DNA of 64,000 bases. Source: Niastella soli. Its GTDB lineage: Bacteria > Bacteroidota > Bacteroidia > Chitinophagales > Chitinophagaceae. Location: positions 1,054,001-1,118,000 of the forward strand of contig NZ_JAGHKO010000004.1 of NCBI RefSeq assembly GCF_017742245.1, given 5' to 3'. Under the pieces are notes generated by a model. That model was not told the origin of the DNA. It saw nothing but the letters and a program-made list of their open reading frames with translations, and did not search any database. Each line of letters begins with the position of its first letter. Position 1 is the stretch's first letter. The translations under genes were made by a program, and so were the position numbers. Below are positions 42,824-50,567 of this stretch, piece by piece.

Positions 42824-43003
42824 TCGGGATAATTATAAGCAGTGAAAATAGTGAATTCTACGATTATCTGCGGCTGACCAATGGCCAGATCCTAAAAATA
42901 ATACAATGACGTTTTTAACCCTACGAATGTCGCATCCGCCCCTCTTGTGTCAAGGTATAGTTCGCGATATTTGTATCCTCATTAACCAATAATAACGAAT
43001 GCC

Positions 43004-43930
43004 ATGCAAAAGATCATTCCTCATTTATGGTTCAATACCGAAGCCAAAGAAGCCGCTCAGTTTTATACATCCGTGTTCCCTGGATCAAAGATCACCCATA
43101 CCAGTGTGCTTAAAAATACCCCATCTGGTGATTGCGACATAGTTGGGTTTACATTATGGGACCATGAGTTTATGGCCATCAGTGCCGGGCCTTATTTCAC
43201 TTTTAATCCATCGGTCTCATTCATCGTAAATGTTGATCCCCTGTTTTTTGGTAAGGCCCCCGACCGGGAAAAAGCAGCCCGGGAAAAATTGGATGCGATG
43301 TGGGATCAATTGATGGATGGCGGCACCGCGCTCATGCCCCTTAATGAATATCCTTTCAGCAAACGGTTTGGCTGGGTGAAGGATAAATACGGTGTCTCCT
43401 GGCAACTGATGCTTACCAATCCCGAAGGCGAGCAAAGGCCAGCGATAATACCTACCCTTGTGTTTGTAAATGACAATTGCGGCAAGGCGGAAGAGGCGAT
43501 CAACTTTTATTTGTCGGTCTTTAAAAATAGTAAACCGGGCAACCTGCGCCTTCGGCCAAAGGGAATGGAACCAGACAAGGAAGGCACTGTGCTATTTGGT
43601 GATTTTATGCTGGAAAATAGCTGGTTTGCAGCTATGGACAGCGCCCATGATCATAAATTCAATTTCAATGAAGCCATTTCCTTTTTGGTAAACTGTACCG
43701 ACCAGACTGAGCTCGATGCTTATTGGGACAAACTCTCTGCCGTTCCACAATCAGAGCAATGCGGCTGGTGTAAAGATAAATATGGCCTGTCGTGGCAGAT
43801 CTCATCGGCTGAGATGCAGGAAATGATGAGCAAAGGGTCGCAGGCACAAATAGATCGCCTGGTGAAGACATTTATGCCTATGAAGAAACTGGATATCGCC
43901 AAATTGGAAGCGGCGTATGCAGAAAAATAA
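43004..43930 (+). CDS. Tandem PhnB-like VOC-family protein
   Basis: A 308-residue cytosolic protein with two PhnB-type VOC modules (about residues 1-125 and 143-265). Module 1: KIIPHLWFNTEAKEAAQFYT followed by SVFPGSKI, and WVKDKYGVSWQLMLTNPEGE. Module 2: IPTLVFVNDNCGKAEEAINF followed by YLSVFKNS, and WCKDKYGLSWQISSAEMQEM. This layout is usually annotated as 3-demethylubiquinone-9 3-methyltransferase-like, but PhnB proteins show no methyltransferase motif and that name is misleading. A C-terminal helical tail (IDRLVKTFMPMKKLDIAKLE) is typical. The substrate is unknown. Confidence 0.93.
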   Translation: MQKIIPHLWFNTEAKEAAQFYTSVFPGSKITHTSVLKNTPSGDCDIVGFTLWDHEFMAISAGPYFTFNPSVSFIVNVDPLFFGKAPDREKAAREKLDAMWDQLMDGGTALMPLNEYPFSKRFGWVKDKYGVSWQLMLTNPEGEQRPAIIPTLVFVNDNCGKAEEAINFYLSVFKNSKPGNLRLRPKGMEPDKEGTVLFGDFMLENSWFAAMDSAHDHKFNFNEAISFLVNCTDQTELDAYWDKLSAVPQSEQCGWCKDKYGLSWQISSAEMQEMMSKGSQAQIDRLVKTFMPMKKLDIAKLEAAYAEK

Positions 43931-44575
43931 CCCTTCTTTTTTGCTCAGGAGATAATATAAAAAATGGGACCGAATACAGACGGAACAAGGGTTTTATGAC
44001 CCAGCCCAGGCGTTTGGCATCATAAAACGGACGCTTAGTTGATTTTAAGCTGCCACCGGGGTGTATTACTTTTACATCATCAACGGAGCGGGAATGTGAA
44101 CGAGGAAAAGGACGAGGAAAGAGAAGCGCTCCCTACTACACAGATTTTACGTTTTTTTTCATATGGCAAGCAATCGTTAGAGGTCGGCTGTTTCTACAGA
44201 GGACCTTTTTTCTTTTATGGCCACGCCCCAACGAAAACAATATTAATACCAGGCACACGGTTTGGCCGGCACCGGTAAAAGCCGCGTTTTAAAGATTCCA
44301 CATCGATCCTGTTTCACCCGCCTGTAACGCTACAAGAAGCCATTCCAGCCCTTATTTTAGCTTTCCAATACAAACAGTCATCAACGCAACCAAACAGATT
44401 ATAGGGCACGGTAACGCGCCAGTGCTACCGGTAGAAGTGCACCCTTGCAAAGGAATCGCCTGAGATTAAATTAAGGCACTCCGAATCTTCAGTTGTAGGG
44501 GATGCTTGCGCCAGTTGTAGTGAAAGCCTTGTCAGATTCCCGCCAGATATACTAAAACAGGCCATTTACCCGGTC

Positions 44576-44652
44576 AGAATTGCATAAGAATTGCATAGGA
44601 ATTGCATAGACTATGCAATTCTTATGCAATTCTGGTGGCATTCTGGTGGCAT
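44576..44652. repeat. 11-bp tandem repeats forming a 23-bp perfect inverted repeat
   Basis: Units AGAATTGCATA, AGAATTGCATA and GGAATTGCATA are followed by the complement of two units. The arms 44576-44598 and 44611-44633 match exactly over 23 bp. A second 11-bp direct repeat (ATTCTGGTGGC, twice) begins within the right arm. Confidence 0.85.
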
Positions 44653-44700
44653 TACCAGGCGAAAAAAGGCTTGTTTCAGTATATCTGGAGTGAATCCGGC

Positions 44701-44872
44701 AGGGACTTTCAGCCCTATTTGTTAGGGTCTGCACCGGGTATGCCCTGGGTATTCTTTGGGTCTTGTTCGGGATTTGCCAAAGAAAAGGCCCTGTTTCTCC
44801 AGGGAAGACCAAAAGAAATCCCGAACAAAAACGGGTTGGAGCACTATTAATTAACTGCCTTTCAGTTAATTA
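44701..44872. other. Cluster of nested hairpins, possible structured RNA
   Basis: AGGG/CCCT pairs at 44701-44716. TTGTTCGGGATTT (44763-44775) pairs with 44816-44828. CCCTG/CAGGG (44789-44804) sits inside it. GGTCTT (44759-44764) can instead pair with AAGACC (44805-44810). TAATTAACTG/CAGTTAATTA closes the series at 44848-44872. A non-coding RNA or mobile-element remnant is possible. Confidence 0.4.
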
Positions 44873-45083
44873 TAACTTTCAAAAGACAATACATGCAGCT
44901 TAACCAATTATTAATCAATAAGTATTACAGTTTCCTCACTCCCATCAATGACCGTTATGCCTCTCTTTTACCTGTTGCTTTTTGCCCTGTTTGTCATGGT
45001 GTGATCAATGTAAATAACAGTACCGTTAACCGATTACAGGCACCCCGTTTGCTATATAAGTCCTATAGCCCAAACATTGGTAT

Positions 45084-46631
45084 ATGATCAACGAAACAGA
45101 CCATACGTGGGAGCAACCATCCGGTGAGGAAAGGGCTGCCCCTACTTACTGGCTCACCCGTTTTATGATCCTTCGTTTGCTGGGCGTCATTTATGCCGTC
45201 GCCTTTCTGGTGGCCATCAACCAGGTGCTTCCCCTCATTGGCTCTCATGGGTTGCTTCCGGTAGATTTATACATAAAAAGCATCAACCAATGGCTGGGTT
45301 CAACCGGCGCCAGCTTTCTTAAATTGCCTTCCCTTTTTTGGTGGTGGCATTCCGACACAGCGCTTTTGACCGTGTGCTGGACCGGCTTTATTGTATCATT
45401 GCTGGTGGTGGCAGGCTATGCCAATGCCATAACTATGGGGCTGCTGTGGGTACTGTATCTATCGCTGGTGCATATAGGACAGGACTGGTATGGCTATGGC
45501 TGGGAGATCCAACTTTGTGAAACCGGTTTTCTGGCCATCTTTCTTTGTCCTTTGCTCGATATGCGTCCCTTTCCACGGGTGGCGCCTCCCCTACCCATTA
45601 TAATTTTGTTCCGCTGGCTGGTTTGCCGGCTTATGCTGGGGGCCGGACTGATCAAATTGCGGGGTGATGTGGTATGGCGCAACGGTACGGCATTGTATTA
45701 CCATTTCGAAACACAACCCATTCCCGGACCACTGAGCCGCTGGTTCCATTTTCTGCCGCACACGGCTTTGAAGACCGGGGTATGGTTTAACTGGCTGGCA
45801 GAACTGATAGCCCCATTGTTTGTTTTCTGGCCCCGGCTGGCAAGACAGACAGCAGGTATTGTGATCATCTTATTTCAGCTTACCCTTATTTCAAGTGGCA
45901 ATCTTTCCTTTCTGAACTGGCTTTCCATCGTTCCGGCACTAGCATGTTTCGATGACGGTTTTTGGGCAAAACTGCTCCCCAAGTGGTTTGTAAACAAAGC
46001 AGCTGCAGCCCGGCAGATCGCCGGTTATTCAAAACCCATGCAAACGACCGCCTATGTGGTGACAGTGATCGTTGGCCTGCTCAGTATTCAACCGGCAGCC
46101 AATCTTTTCTCTTCCCAACAGATCATGAATACCTCTTTTGACCCCTTTGAACTGGTGAATACCTATGGCGCCTTCGGGTCTGTAGGACGGGAACGCGAGA
46201 ACATCGTATTTGAAGGCACCGCCGACAACGACTCAACCGATAAAGCCCACTGGCAGCCTTATCTCTATAAAGGACTACCTGTGTTACTTAACCGTCGACC
46301 GCCGCAAATTGCGCCCTATCAGCTACGGCTCGACTGGCAAATGTGGTTCGCCGCCATGTCTACACCCGACGAGTATCCATGGACCATACACCTTGTATAT
46401 AAACTGTTGCACAACGATAAACCGGCAACCAGTTTGTTTGCGCACAATCCTTTTCCCGGTAAACCGCCCCGCTACATCCGGGCAGTATTGTACCGTTACC
46501 GTTTTGCCAAACGGGGCAATGTACAAGGCAATTGGTGGACGCGTGAAAGGATCAGCCTTTGGTTGCCGCCATTAGCAGCGGATGATCCGAGCCTGCTGGC
46601 ATTTTTAAAAGCACAAAGATGGTTACCGTAG
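45084..46631 (+). CDS. Lipase-maturation-factor (LMF)-family membrane protein
   Basis: A 515-residue polytopic protein. It matches the lipase maturation factor family (PF06762): YWLTRFMILRLLGVIYAVAF, GYGWEIQLCETGFLAIFLCP, RWLVCRLMLGAGLIKLRGD, LYYHFETQPIPGPLSRWFHF, NWLAELIAPLFVFWPR, and in the soluble C-terminal part YGAFGSVGRERENIVFEGTA, RLDWQMWFAA and WWTRERISLWLPPL. About eight membrane helices precede a roughly 190-residue globular tail. In animals LMF1 folds lipases in the endoplasmic reticulum; the bacterial role is unknown. No lipase gene is adjacent. The first in-frame ATG at 45084 is used. Confidence 0.93.
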   Translation: MINETDHTWEQPSGEERAAPTYWLTRFMILRLLGVIYAVAFLVAINQVLPLIGSHGLLPVDLYIKSINQWLGSTGASFLKLPSLFWWWHSDTALLTVCWTGFIVSLLVVAGYANAITMGLLWVLYLSLVHIGQDWYGYGWEIQLCETGFLAIFLCPLLDMRPFPRVAPPLPIIILFRWLVCRLMLGAGLIKLRGDVVWRNGTALYYHFETQPIPGPLSRWFHFLPHTALKTGVWFNWLAELIAPLFVFWPRLARQTAGIVIILFQLTLISSGNLSFLNWLSIVPALACFDDGFWAKLLPKWFVNKAAAARQIAGYSKPMQTTAYVVTVIVGLLSIQPAANLFSSQQIMNTSFDPFELVNTYGAFGSVGRERENIVFEGTADNDSTDKAHWQPYLYKGLPVLLNRRPPQIAPYQLRLDWQMWFAAMSTPDEYPWTIHLVYKLLHNDKPATSLFAHNPFPGKPPRYIRAVLYRYRFAKRGNVQGNWWTRERISLWLPPLAADDPSLLAFLKAQRWLP

Positions 46632-46641
46632 TGTAACGTTA

Positions 46642-46673
46642 TTGGTTTGGTAATTGCATATGCTATACATTTG
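46642..46673 (+). promoter_or_regulatory. Bacteroidota-type promoter of the PHA-system gene
   Basis: TTG at 46642-46644 and a perfect -7 box TACATTTG at 46666-46673, 21 bp apart. The leader would be about 18 nt. Confidence 0.55.
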
Positions 46674-46697
46674 CAATAAATATTCAATTAAGATAAT

Positions 46698-47000
46698 ATG
46701 TCGAATTTATCTTTGAACATTCCTCATGCACAAACTCAGGAAGAAGCATTGAACCGGGTTAAGCAATTATTGGGTCGTTTACAGGAAGAACAAAAAGGCA
46801 CCGTTACCAACGTACAGGAAAACTGGAATGGTCCTAATGGCAGTTTTAGCTTTTCAGCCAAAGGTTTTAACATTGCCGGCACTATACAGGTGCGGGATAA
46901 TGAGGTTCACCTGGAATCAGACCTGCCTTTTGCGGTATCGTTCTTTAAGGGACAAATTGCCGCTTTGATCACCGAAAAAGCCAAAGCACTGCTTGCTTAA
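46698..47000 (+). CDS. Polyhydroxyalkanoic acid system family protein
   Basis: A 100-residue cytosolic protein matching PF09650 (PHA_gran_rgn): SLNIPHAQTQEEALNRVKQL followed by LGRL, the beta segment GSFSFSAKGFNIAGTIQVRD, and VHLESDLPFAVSFFKGQIAA ending in an amphipathic helix. Named for its genetic link to polyhydroxyalkanoate granules in proteobacteria. No PHA synthase or phasin is in this window, so the local role is unclear. The length is normal. It has its own promoter and is followed after 123 bp by the OmpA-like gene. Confidence 0.88.
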   Translation: MSNLSLNIPHAQTQEEALNRVKQLLGRLQEEQKGTVTNVQENWNGPNGSFSFSAKGFNIAGTIQVRDNEVHLESDLPFAVSFFKGQIAALITEKAKALLA

Positions 47001-47123
47001 AGCAGAAAAATTACATTCTCACTATTTTTTAATGCAACCATAGCACGTTTTTGAACATCTGGCATAGTTTTAATTGCTACAGGTGATCCCTGTACACCTG
47101 AAAATAAAATCGTATACCTAATT

Positions 47124-48026
47124 ATGAACAGAATATTGACTGTAGCGAAGATCTCCATCGGTACCCTCGTTCTTTTAAGTAGTTGTGTTCCTACAAAAAA
47201 GTTTAAAGCCTCCCAATCAGCCTTGCAATCTGCCAGAAACGACAGTGCTGCGCTTGCCAAAAATGTGAGCGATCTAAAAGCCAACGTTGCCCAGTTGCAA
47301 CAACAGATAGCTGATCAGCAAAAAACGATCGATTCAAAAAACCAGAGCATAACTGACCTGGACCAGGAAATTGACAAATTATCAAAAGACATTTCTGATC
47401 TTAACAATGAAAAAGTCAAATTGATAAATGAGTCCTCCAGCAAATCATCATTGATCTCCAAGAACGGACAGGAGTTGCTCAGTCAAAAGAAAAAACTGGA
47501 ACAGTTACAGGCATTGATGGACCAACAGAAAATGGCAATTGAAGAGATCAGAAAAAAGATGGCTGCTGCCCTGAATGGTTTCAAGTCGAGCGAACTGACT
47601 GTAGCCACTAAAAATGGTAAAGTGTATGTGAGCCTGCAGGAAAATTTACTGTTCCCTTCTGGCAGTGCGGTAGTAAATCCCAAAGGAAAAGAAGCGCTGC
47701 ATAAACTGGCCGACGTATTGAACATTAATCCTGATATAACCGTTGATATCGAAGGCCACACAGACTCCATTCCCATCCGCGGTAAATACCAGGATAACTG
47801 GGACCTGAGCCTCGCACGGGCGGCCTCTATTGTAAGAATTCTTACGGTCGATTATAAAGTGACCCCTGAAAGAGTTGTTGCTTCCGGTCATAGCCAGTTT
47901 GAACCCGTTCAAACAAACAGCACCGCTGAGGGAAGGGCCCAGAACAGAAGAACAGACATCATCTTATCGCCCAAACTGGATGAATTGTACAAGTTGTTAC
48001 AAACATCCTCAGCCAAGGCAAATTAA
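47124..48026 (+). CDS. OmpA-family lipoprotein with coiled coil
   Basis: A 300-residue lipoprotein. The lipobox LSSC ends the signal peptide (Cys21). Residues about 30-150 form a long coiled coil (NDSAALAKNVSDLKANVAQL, QQQIADQQKTIDSKNQSITD, DLNNEKVKLINESSS). Residues about 175-285 form an OmpA/MotB peptidoglycan-binding domain: LLFPSGSAVVNPKGKEALHK, ITVDIEGHTDSIPIRGKYQD (Asp of GHTD) and NRRTDIILSPKLDEL (Arg of NRRTD). These Asp and Arg residues bind diaminopimelate in the family. It probably ties the outer membrane to the wall through its extended stalk. A strong terminator follows. Confidence 0.95.
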   Translation: MNRILTVAKISIGTLVLLSSCVPTKKFKASQSALQSARNDSAALAKNVSDLKANVAQLQQQIADQQKTIDSKNQSITDLDQEIDKLSKDISDLNNEKVKLINESSSKSSLISKNGQELLSQKKKLEQLQALMDQQKMAIEEIRKKMAAALNGFKSSELTVATKNGKVYVSLQENLLFPSGSAVVNPKGKEALHKLADVLNINPDITVDIEGHTDSIPIRGKYQDNWDLSLARAASIVRILTVDYKVTPERVVASGHSQFEPVQTNSTAEGRAQNRRTDIILSPKLDELYKLLQTSSAKAN

Positions 48027-48046
48027 TATACTTCAAAGTTCTATCC

Positions 48047-48079
48047 AAGGGCATTCCGTTTCGGGATGCCCTTTTTTTA
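48047..48079 (+). terminator. Rho-independent terminator of the OmpA-like gene
   Basis: AAGGGCATTCC / GGGATGCCCTT stem and a T7 tract. Confidence 0.9.
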
Positions 48080-48181
48080 TTTATTTTATAATATAACGCT
48101 AACACATATCCCACTTACAAACGAATTGATATATTTACAGGTACAATACCTGTATCGAACTTGAAATCAGAGAAATGCCCC

Positions 48182-48222
48182 TCGACTCCGCTAGGTTGGC
48201 GTGCAAGTCCTTCGACTCCGCT
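48182..48222. repeat. Direct repeat TCGACTCCGCT, two copies 30 bp apart
   Basis: Copies at 48182-48192 and 48212-48222. The second reads CCTTCGACTCCGCTCAGG, a string that recurs widely between genes in Bacteroidota (memory, not checked). Confidence 0.55.
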
Positions 48223-48285
48223 CAGGACATGTTCCAATGCCAAAGAAAATAACCATGGTTTCGGGGATTGTATTAACTTAGTTGT

Positions 48286-49170
48286 ATGTCCAAGTCAATT
48301 CTCAAAGAAGCGCCCCCTTTGACCAAGTCAGACTGCTTCTCGTTGTTTGCCAGGTATAAAACGGAATTTGATTTCCCATTGCATTTTCATGAAGAATATG
48401 AGTTGAACTTTATTGAAAATGCCAAAGGCGTAAAGCGGGTGGTGGGCGATAGTATGGAAGAGATCGATGACCTGGAACTGGTATTGGTGGGCCCTAATAT
48501 TCCACATGCCTGGTTCACCCACAAATGCCAGAGTGATAAGATCTTTGAGCTTACCATTCAATTTCACCGCGACCTGTTTCCTGAAACCCTGCTTAAAAGA
48601 ACACAACTTACTTCTATCCGGGAACTGTTTGAACAATCCATCAAAGGGATCCTGTTCTCAAAAGAAACTATTCAACAGATAGCGCCCCGCCTGAAAGCAC
48701 TGGAACATAAAACCGGTTTCGATTCGGTAGTGGAACTGATGATCATTTTGAACGAACTGTCCATAGCACCCGGTTCCCGTTGGCTTTCAGGGGAAAAGAT
48801 CTATAATGCCGATTATATTTATATGGATAGCGTTCGAATGGAAAAACTGATCGAGTTCATGAACGCCAACTTTAACCGCCCCGTACGGCTGGCAGAAGCG
48901 GCCACGCTGGTAAACATGGCCGAGACTGCATTCAGCCGGTTCTTTAAAACAAAAACAGGCGTAAACTTTGTTGATTTCCTGAACGACATTCGCCTGGGTC
49001 ATGCCGCCCGTTTATTGATAGACACAAAAGATTCTATTGCAGAGATCGCCACTGCCTGTGGCTTTACCAATATTTCCAATTTCAACCGCACCTTCAAACG
49101 TCAAAAAGGACTTACGCCAAAAGACTTCCGCTCCAAACACGGTAACGTTGGCGAAAGGATCTTCTTTTAA
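48286..49170 (+). CDS. AraC-family transcriptional regulator with cupin sensor domain
   Basis: A 294-residue regulator. N-terminal cupin at about residues 20-110 (FPLHFHEEYELNFIENAKGV, VLVGPNIPHAWFT) with His and Glu that could hold a metal or sugar. C-terminal double helix-turn-helix at about 195-290: VRLAEAATLVNMAETAFSRF followed by FKTKTG, and DSIAEIATACGFTNISNFNR followed by TFKRQKGLTPKDFR, which matches the AraC signature. Such regulators commonly activate glycan operons on binding a sugar. It is convergent with the glycan operon and overlaps the stop of the SGNH gene by 4 bp, so it is a plausible local regulator, although its operator is not identified. Confidence 0.95.
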   Translation: MSKSILKEAPPLTKSDCFSLFARYKTEFDFPLHFHEEYELNFIENAKGVKRVVGDSMEEIDDLELVLVGPNIPHAWFTHKCQSDKIFELTIQFHRDLFPETLLKRTQLTSIRELFEQSIKGILFSKETIQQIAPRLKALEHKTGFDSVVELMIILNELSIAPGSRWLSGEKIYNADYIYMDSVRMEKLIEFMNANFNRPVRLAEAATLVNMAETAFSRFFKTKTGVNFVDFLNDIRLGHAARLLIDTKDSIAEIATACGFTNISNFNRTFKRQKGLTPKDFRSKHGNVGERIFF

Positions 49171-50567
49171 CTGGTCTTTACTATTCTGATGGTATGTTTC
49201 TTTGGCTGGTTAAGAATATAGATCTCATTTACCAATGCATCTATTTGCCGTTGCCAGCTGGCCCGCACCGCTGCATAACGCGCTGCGCGATAGTTATCCC
49301 GCTTTGAAGCCACTGCCCAATCCCTCGTTGCTCTTGACGCTACAGAATCCATTGCCACTTTGTTATCGTTAAATTGCATGCCTATCTCCTTAAGATAATT
49401 GAACTGAAGCCAGTAATATGCGCGTAGCTTTGATTCCAGGGCCATGCGCTCCTCATTCAACAACAACACCGTCATGGCCTGATCGTATTGCGGAGTAGTG
49501 TTCACCAACGCCAGGTTTATACCGGCGCCTAGCTGCCCGCCAGTCCAGTTACCAATCGGTTTGCCATCTATGGTAACAGCATAATTACCATTGTCCAGCC
49601 CATGCACGGTCAGCATTTCGCGGTTCATTTCTTCCGTAAAGGGAATTACACGTAACGCATCGGCCTGCCGCTGGGGGTTCTCCCACATGCGCGAAACGGT
49701 ATCTTGCGGAAAGGGTAAGGAATTGGCCAGGTAATCGACCCGCACCTCACCGGGTGTTATGGACAGGCCCGAAAGCTGGCAATTGTCAGCACGCTGCACT
49801 TTGCGGGCAGTGGCATCGATGGCTACATCGGCCACGGGTTTACCTGCCAGCCCCTGTTGTTTTAAAAACAACCAGGCCATTACAAAATGTCCGGCATTAC
49901 CGGGATGTATGCGATCAGAACTGGTGAGGGTAAAAGCGGAATCTTTGCGTTGCTCCCGCAGGGTTATCTCCGTCATGGGATGCAGAAAGTCAACAAAACC
50001 CCAATGATTGTCCTGCGCTGCTTTTTCCTGAAAGGCTGCAATGGCATTCATGGACAGGCTTTTCTTTGGAAAATAATTCTTTGGGTTCTTCATCGTTTCA
50101 TCGTACAACGAAGAAGTGATCATGATCTTCTTTGCAGGCGTATACGCTTTTAATTTCTGCGCAATGGTATCAAAATAGCGTTGGCTTTCCTGCGCTCTTT
50201 TCCTTCCGGTTGAATCGCCATTACCCGATAGGTATTCAAAATAACCGCTGTCGTTCATGCCAAAGGTCACACAAATGGTAGTGGGCTTTTTTGCCAGTAC
50301 ATCGGCATCGATGCGGCCCAGGATGTTTTGGGCCCTGTCGCCTCCGATCCCACAATTGTACACGGTGATCCTGCGACCCGGAAAATGAAGCATGTAATAC
50401 AACCATACGTACGACTCATAATACCCTGCTTCTGTAATACTGTTGCCTACAAAACAGGCCCGCTCACCCGCCTGAAAGGGCGTCAGCGGTTGTACCTGGG
50501 CCATCAGATCGGTTGACGAGAGCGCTGCAACGAGTAAGGGGAAAACAATCTTTTTATACATGTTCAA
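49167..50567 (-). CDS. Secreted SGNH/GDSL-type esterase
   Basis: A 466-residue exported esterase. Signal peptide about 1-24 (ALSSTDLMAQ). SGNH blocks: nucleophile Ser in CFVGNSITEAG (about residue 43), Gly in NCGIGGDRAQNIL, Asn in VTFGMNDSGYF, and the Asp/His pair in SSDRIHPGNAGH. The C-terminal 200 residues (VDYLANSLPFPQDT, NYAVTIDGKPIGNWTGGQLG, ASWQRQIDALVNEIYIL) match the longer Bacteroidota SGNH proteins that are often found with glycan hydrolases. It probably removes acetyl or other ester groups from glycans. Its start overlaps the GH38-like gene by 14 bp; it is the last gene of the operon. Confidence 0.92.
   Translation of the reverse strand: MNMYKKIVFPLLVAALSSTDLMAQVQPLTPFQAGERACFVGNSITEAGYYESYVWLYYMLHFPGRRITVYNCGIGGDRAQNILGRIDADVLAKKPTTICVTFGMNDSGYFEYLSGNGDSTGRKRAQESQRYFDTIAQKLKAYTPAKKIMITSSLYDETMKNPKNYFPKKSLSMNAIAAFQEKAAQDNHWGFVDFLHPMTEITLREQRKDSAFTLTSSDRIHPGNAGHFVMAWLFLKQQGLAGKPVADVAIDATARKVQRADNCQLSGLSITPGEVRVDYLANSLPFPQDTVSRMWENPQRQADALRVIPFTEEMNREMLTVHGLDNGNYAVTIDGKPIGNWTGGQLGAGINLALVNTTPQYDQAMTVLLLNEERMALESKLRAYYWLQFNYLKEIGMQFNDNKVAMDSVASRATRDWAVASKRDNYRAARYAAVRASWQRQIDALVNEIYILNQPKKHTIRIVKTS

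Larger units (their letters stand above)
43931..45083. other. 1.15-kb gene-free, repeat- and hairpin-rich block
   Basis: No convincing gene. The frames here have unnatural composition and cross the hairpins. Visible structure: an inverted repeat GTTTTATGA/TCATAAAAC (43991-44038), an 11-bp tandem/inverted block (44576-44652) and several nested hairpins (44701-44872). Short protein-like stretches in different frames (a P-loop-like GLAGTGKS at 44259-44282, and a segment near 44320-44400) could be debris of a dead gene, but this is weak. Confidence 0.6.

Noticed and set aside
43004..43930. Ubiquinone 3-methyltransferase annotation for the PhnB-like protein
   Set aside because: It contains two VOC modules and no S-adenosylmethionine-binding motif.
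43991..44038. GTTTTATGA/TCATAAAAC inverted repeat considered as an integron attC site
   Set aside because: The required GTTRRRY and RYYYAAC boxes and an integrase gene are absent.
44259..44282. P-loop-like GLAGTGKS in a non-coding block
   Set aside because: The frame is closed by stops on both sides and no NTPase sequence surrounds it; it is listed only as possible gene debris.
44552..44850. Overlapping frames of 82-86 codons on both strands
   Set aside because: They cross the inverted repeats and hairpins, which explains their length, and show no protein-like composition.
44893..45087. 64-codon frame just before the LMF-like gene
   Set aside because: No helix or domain pattern, and it overlaps the start of a clear gene in another frame.
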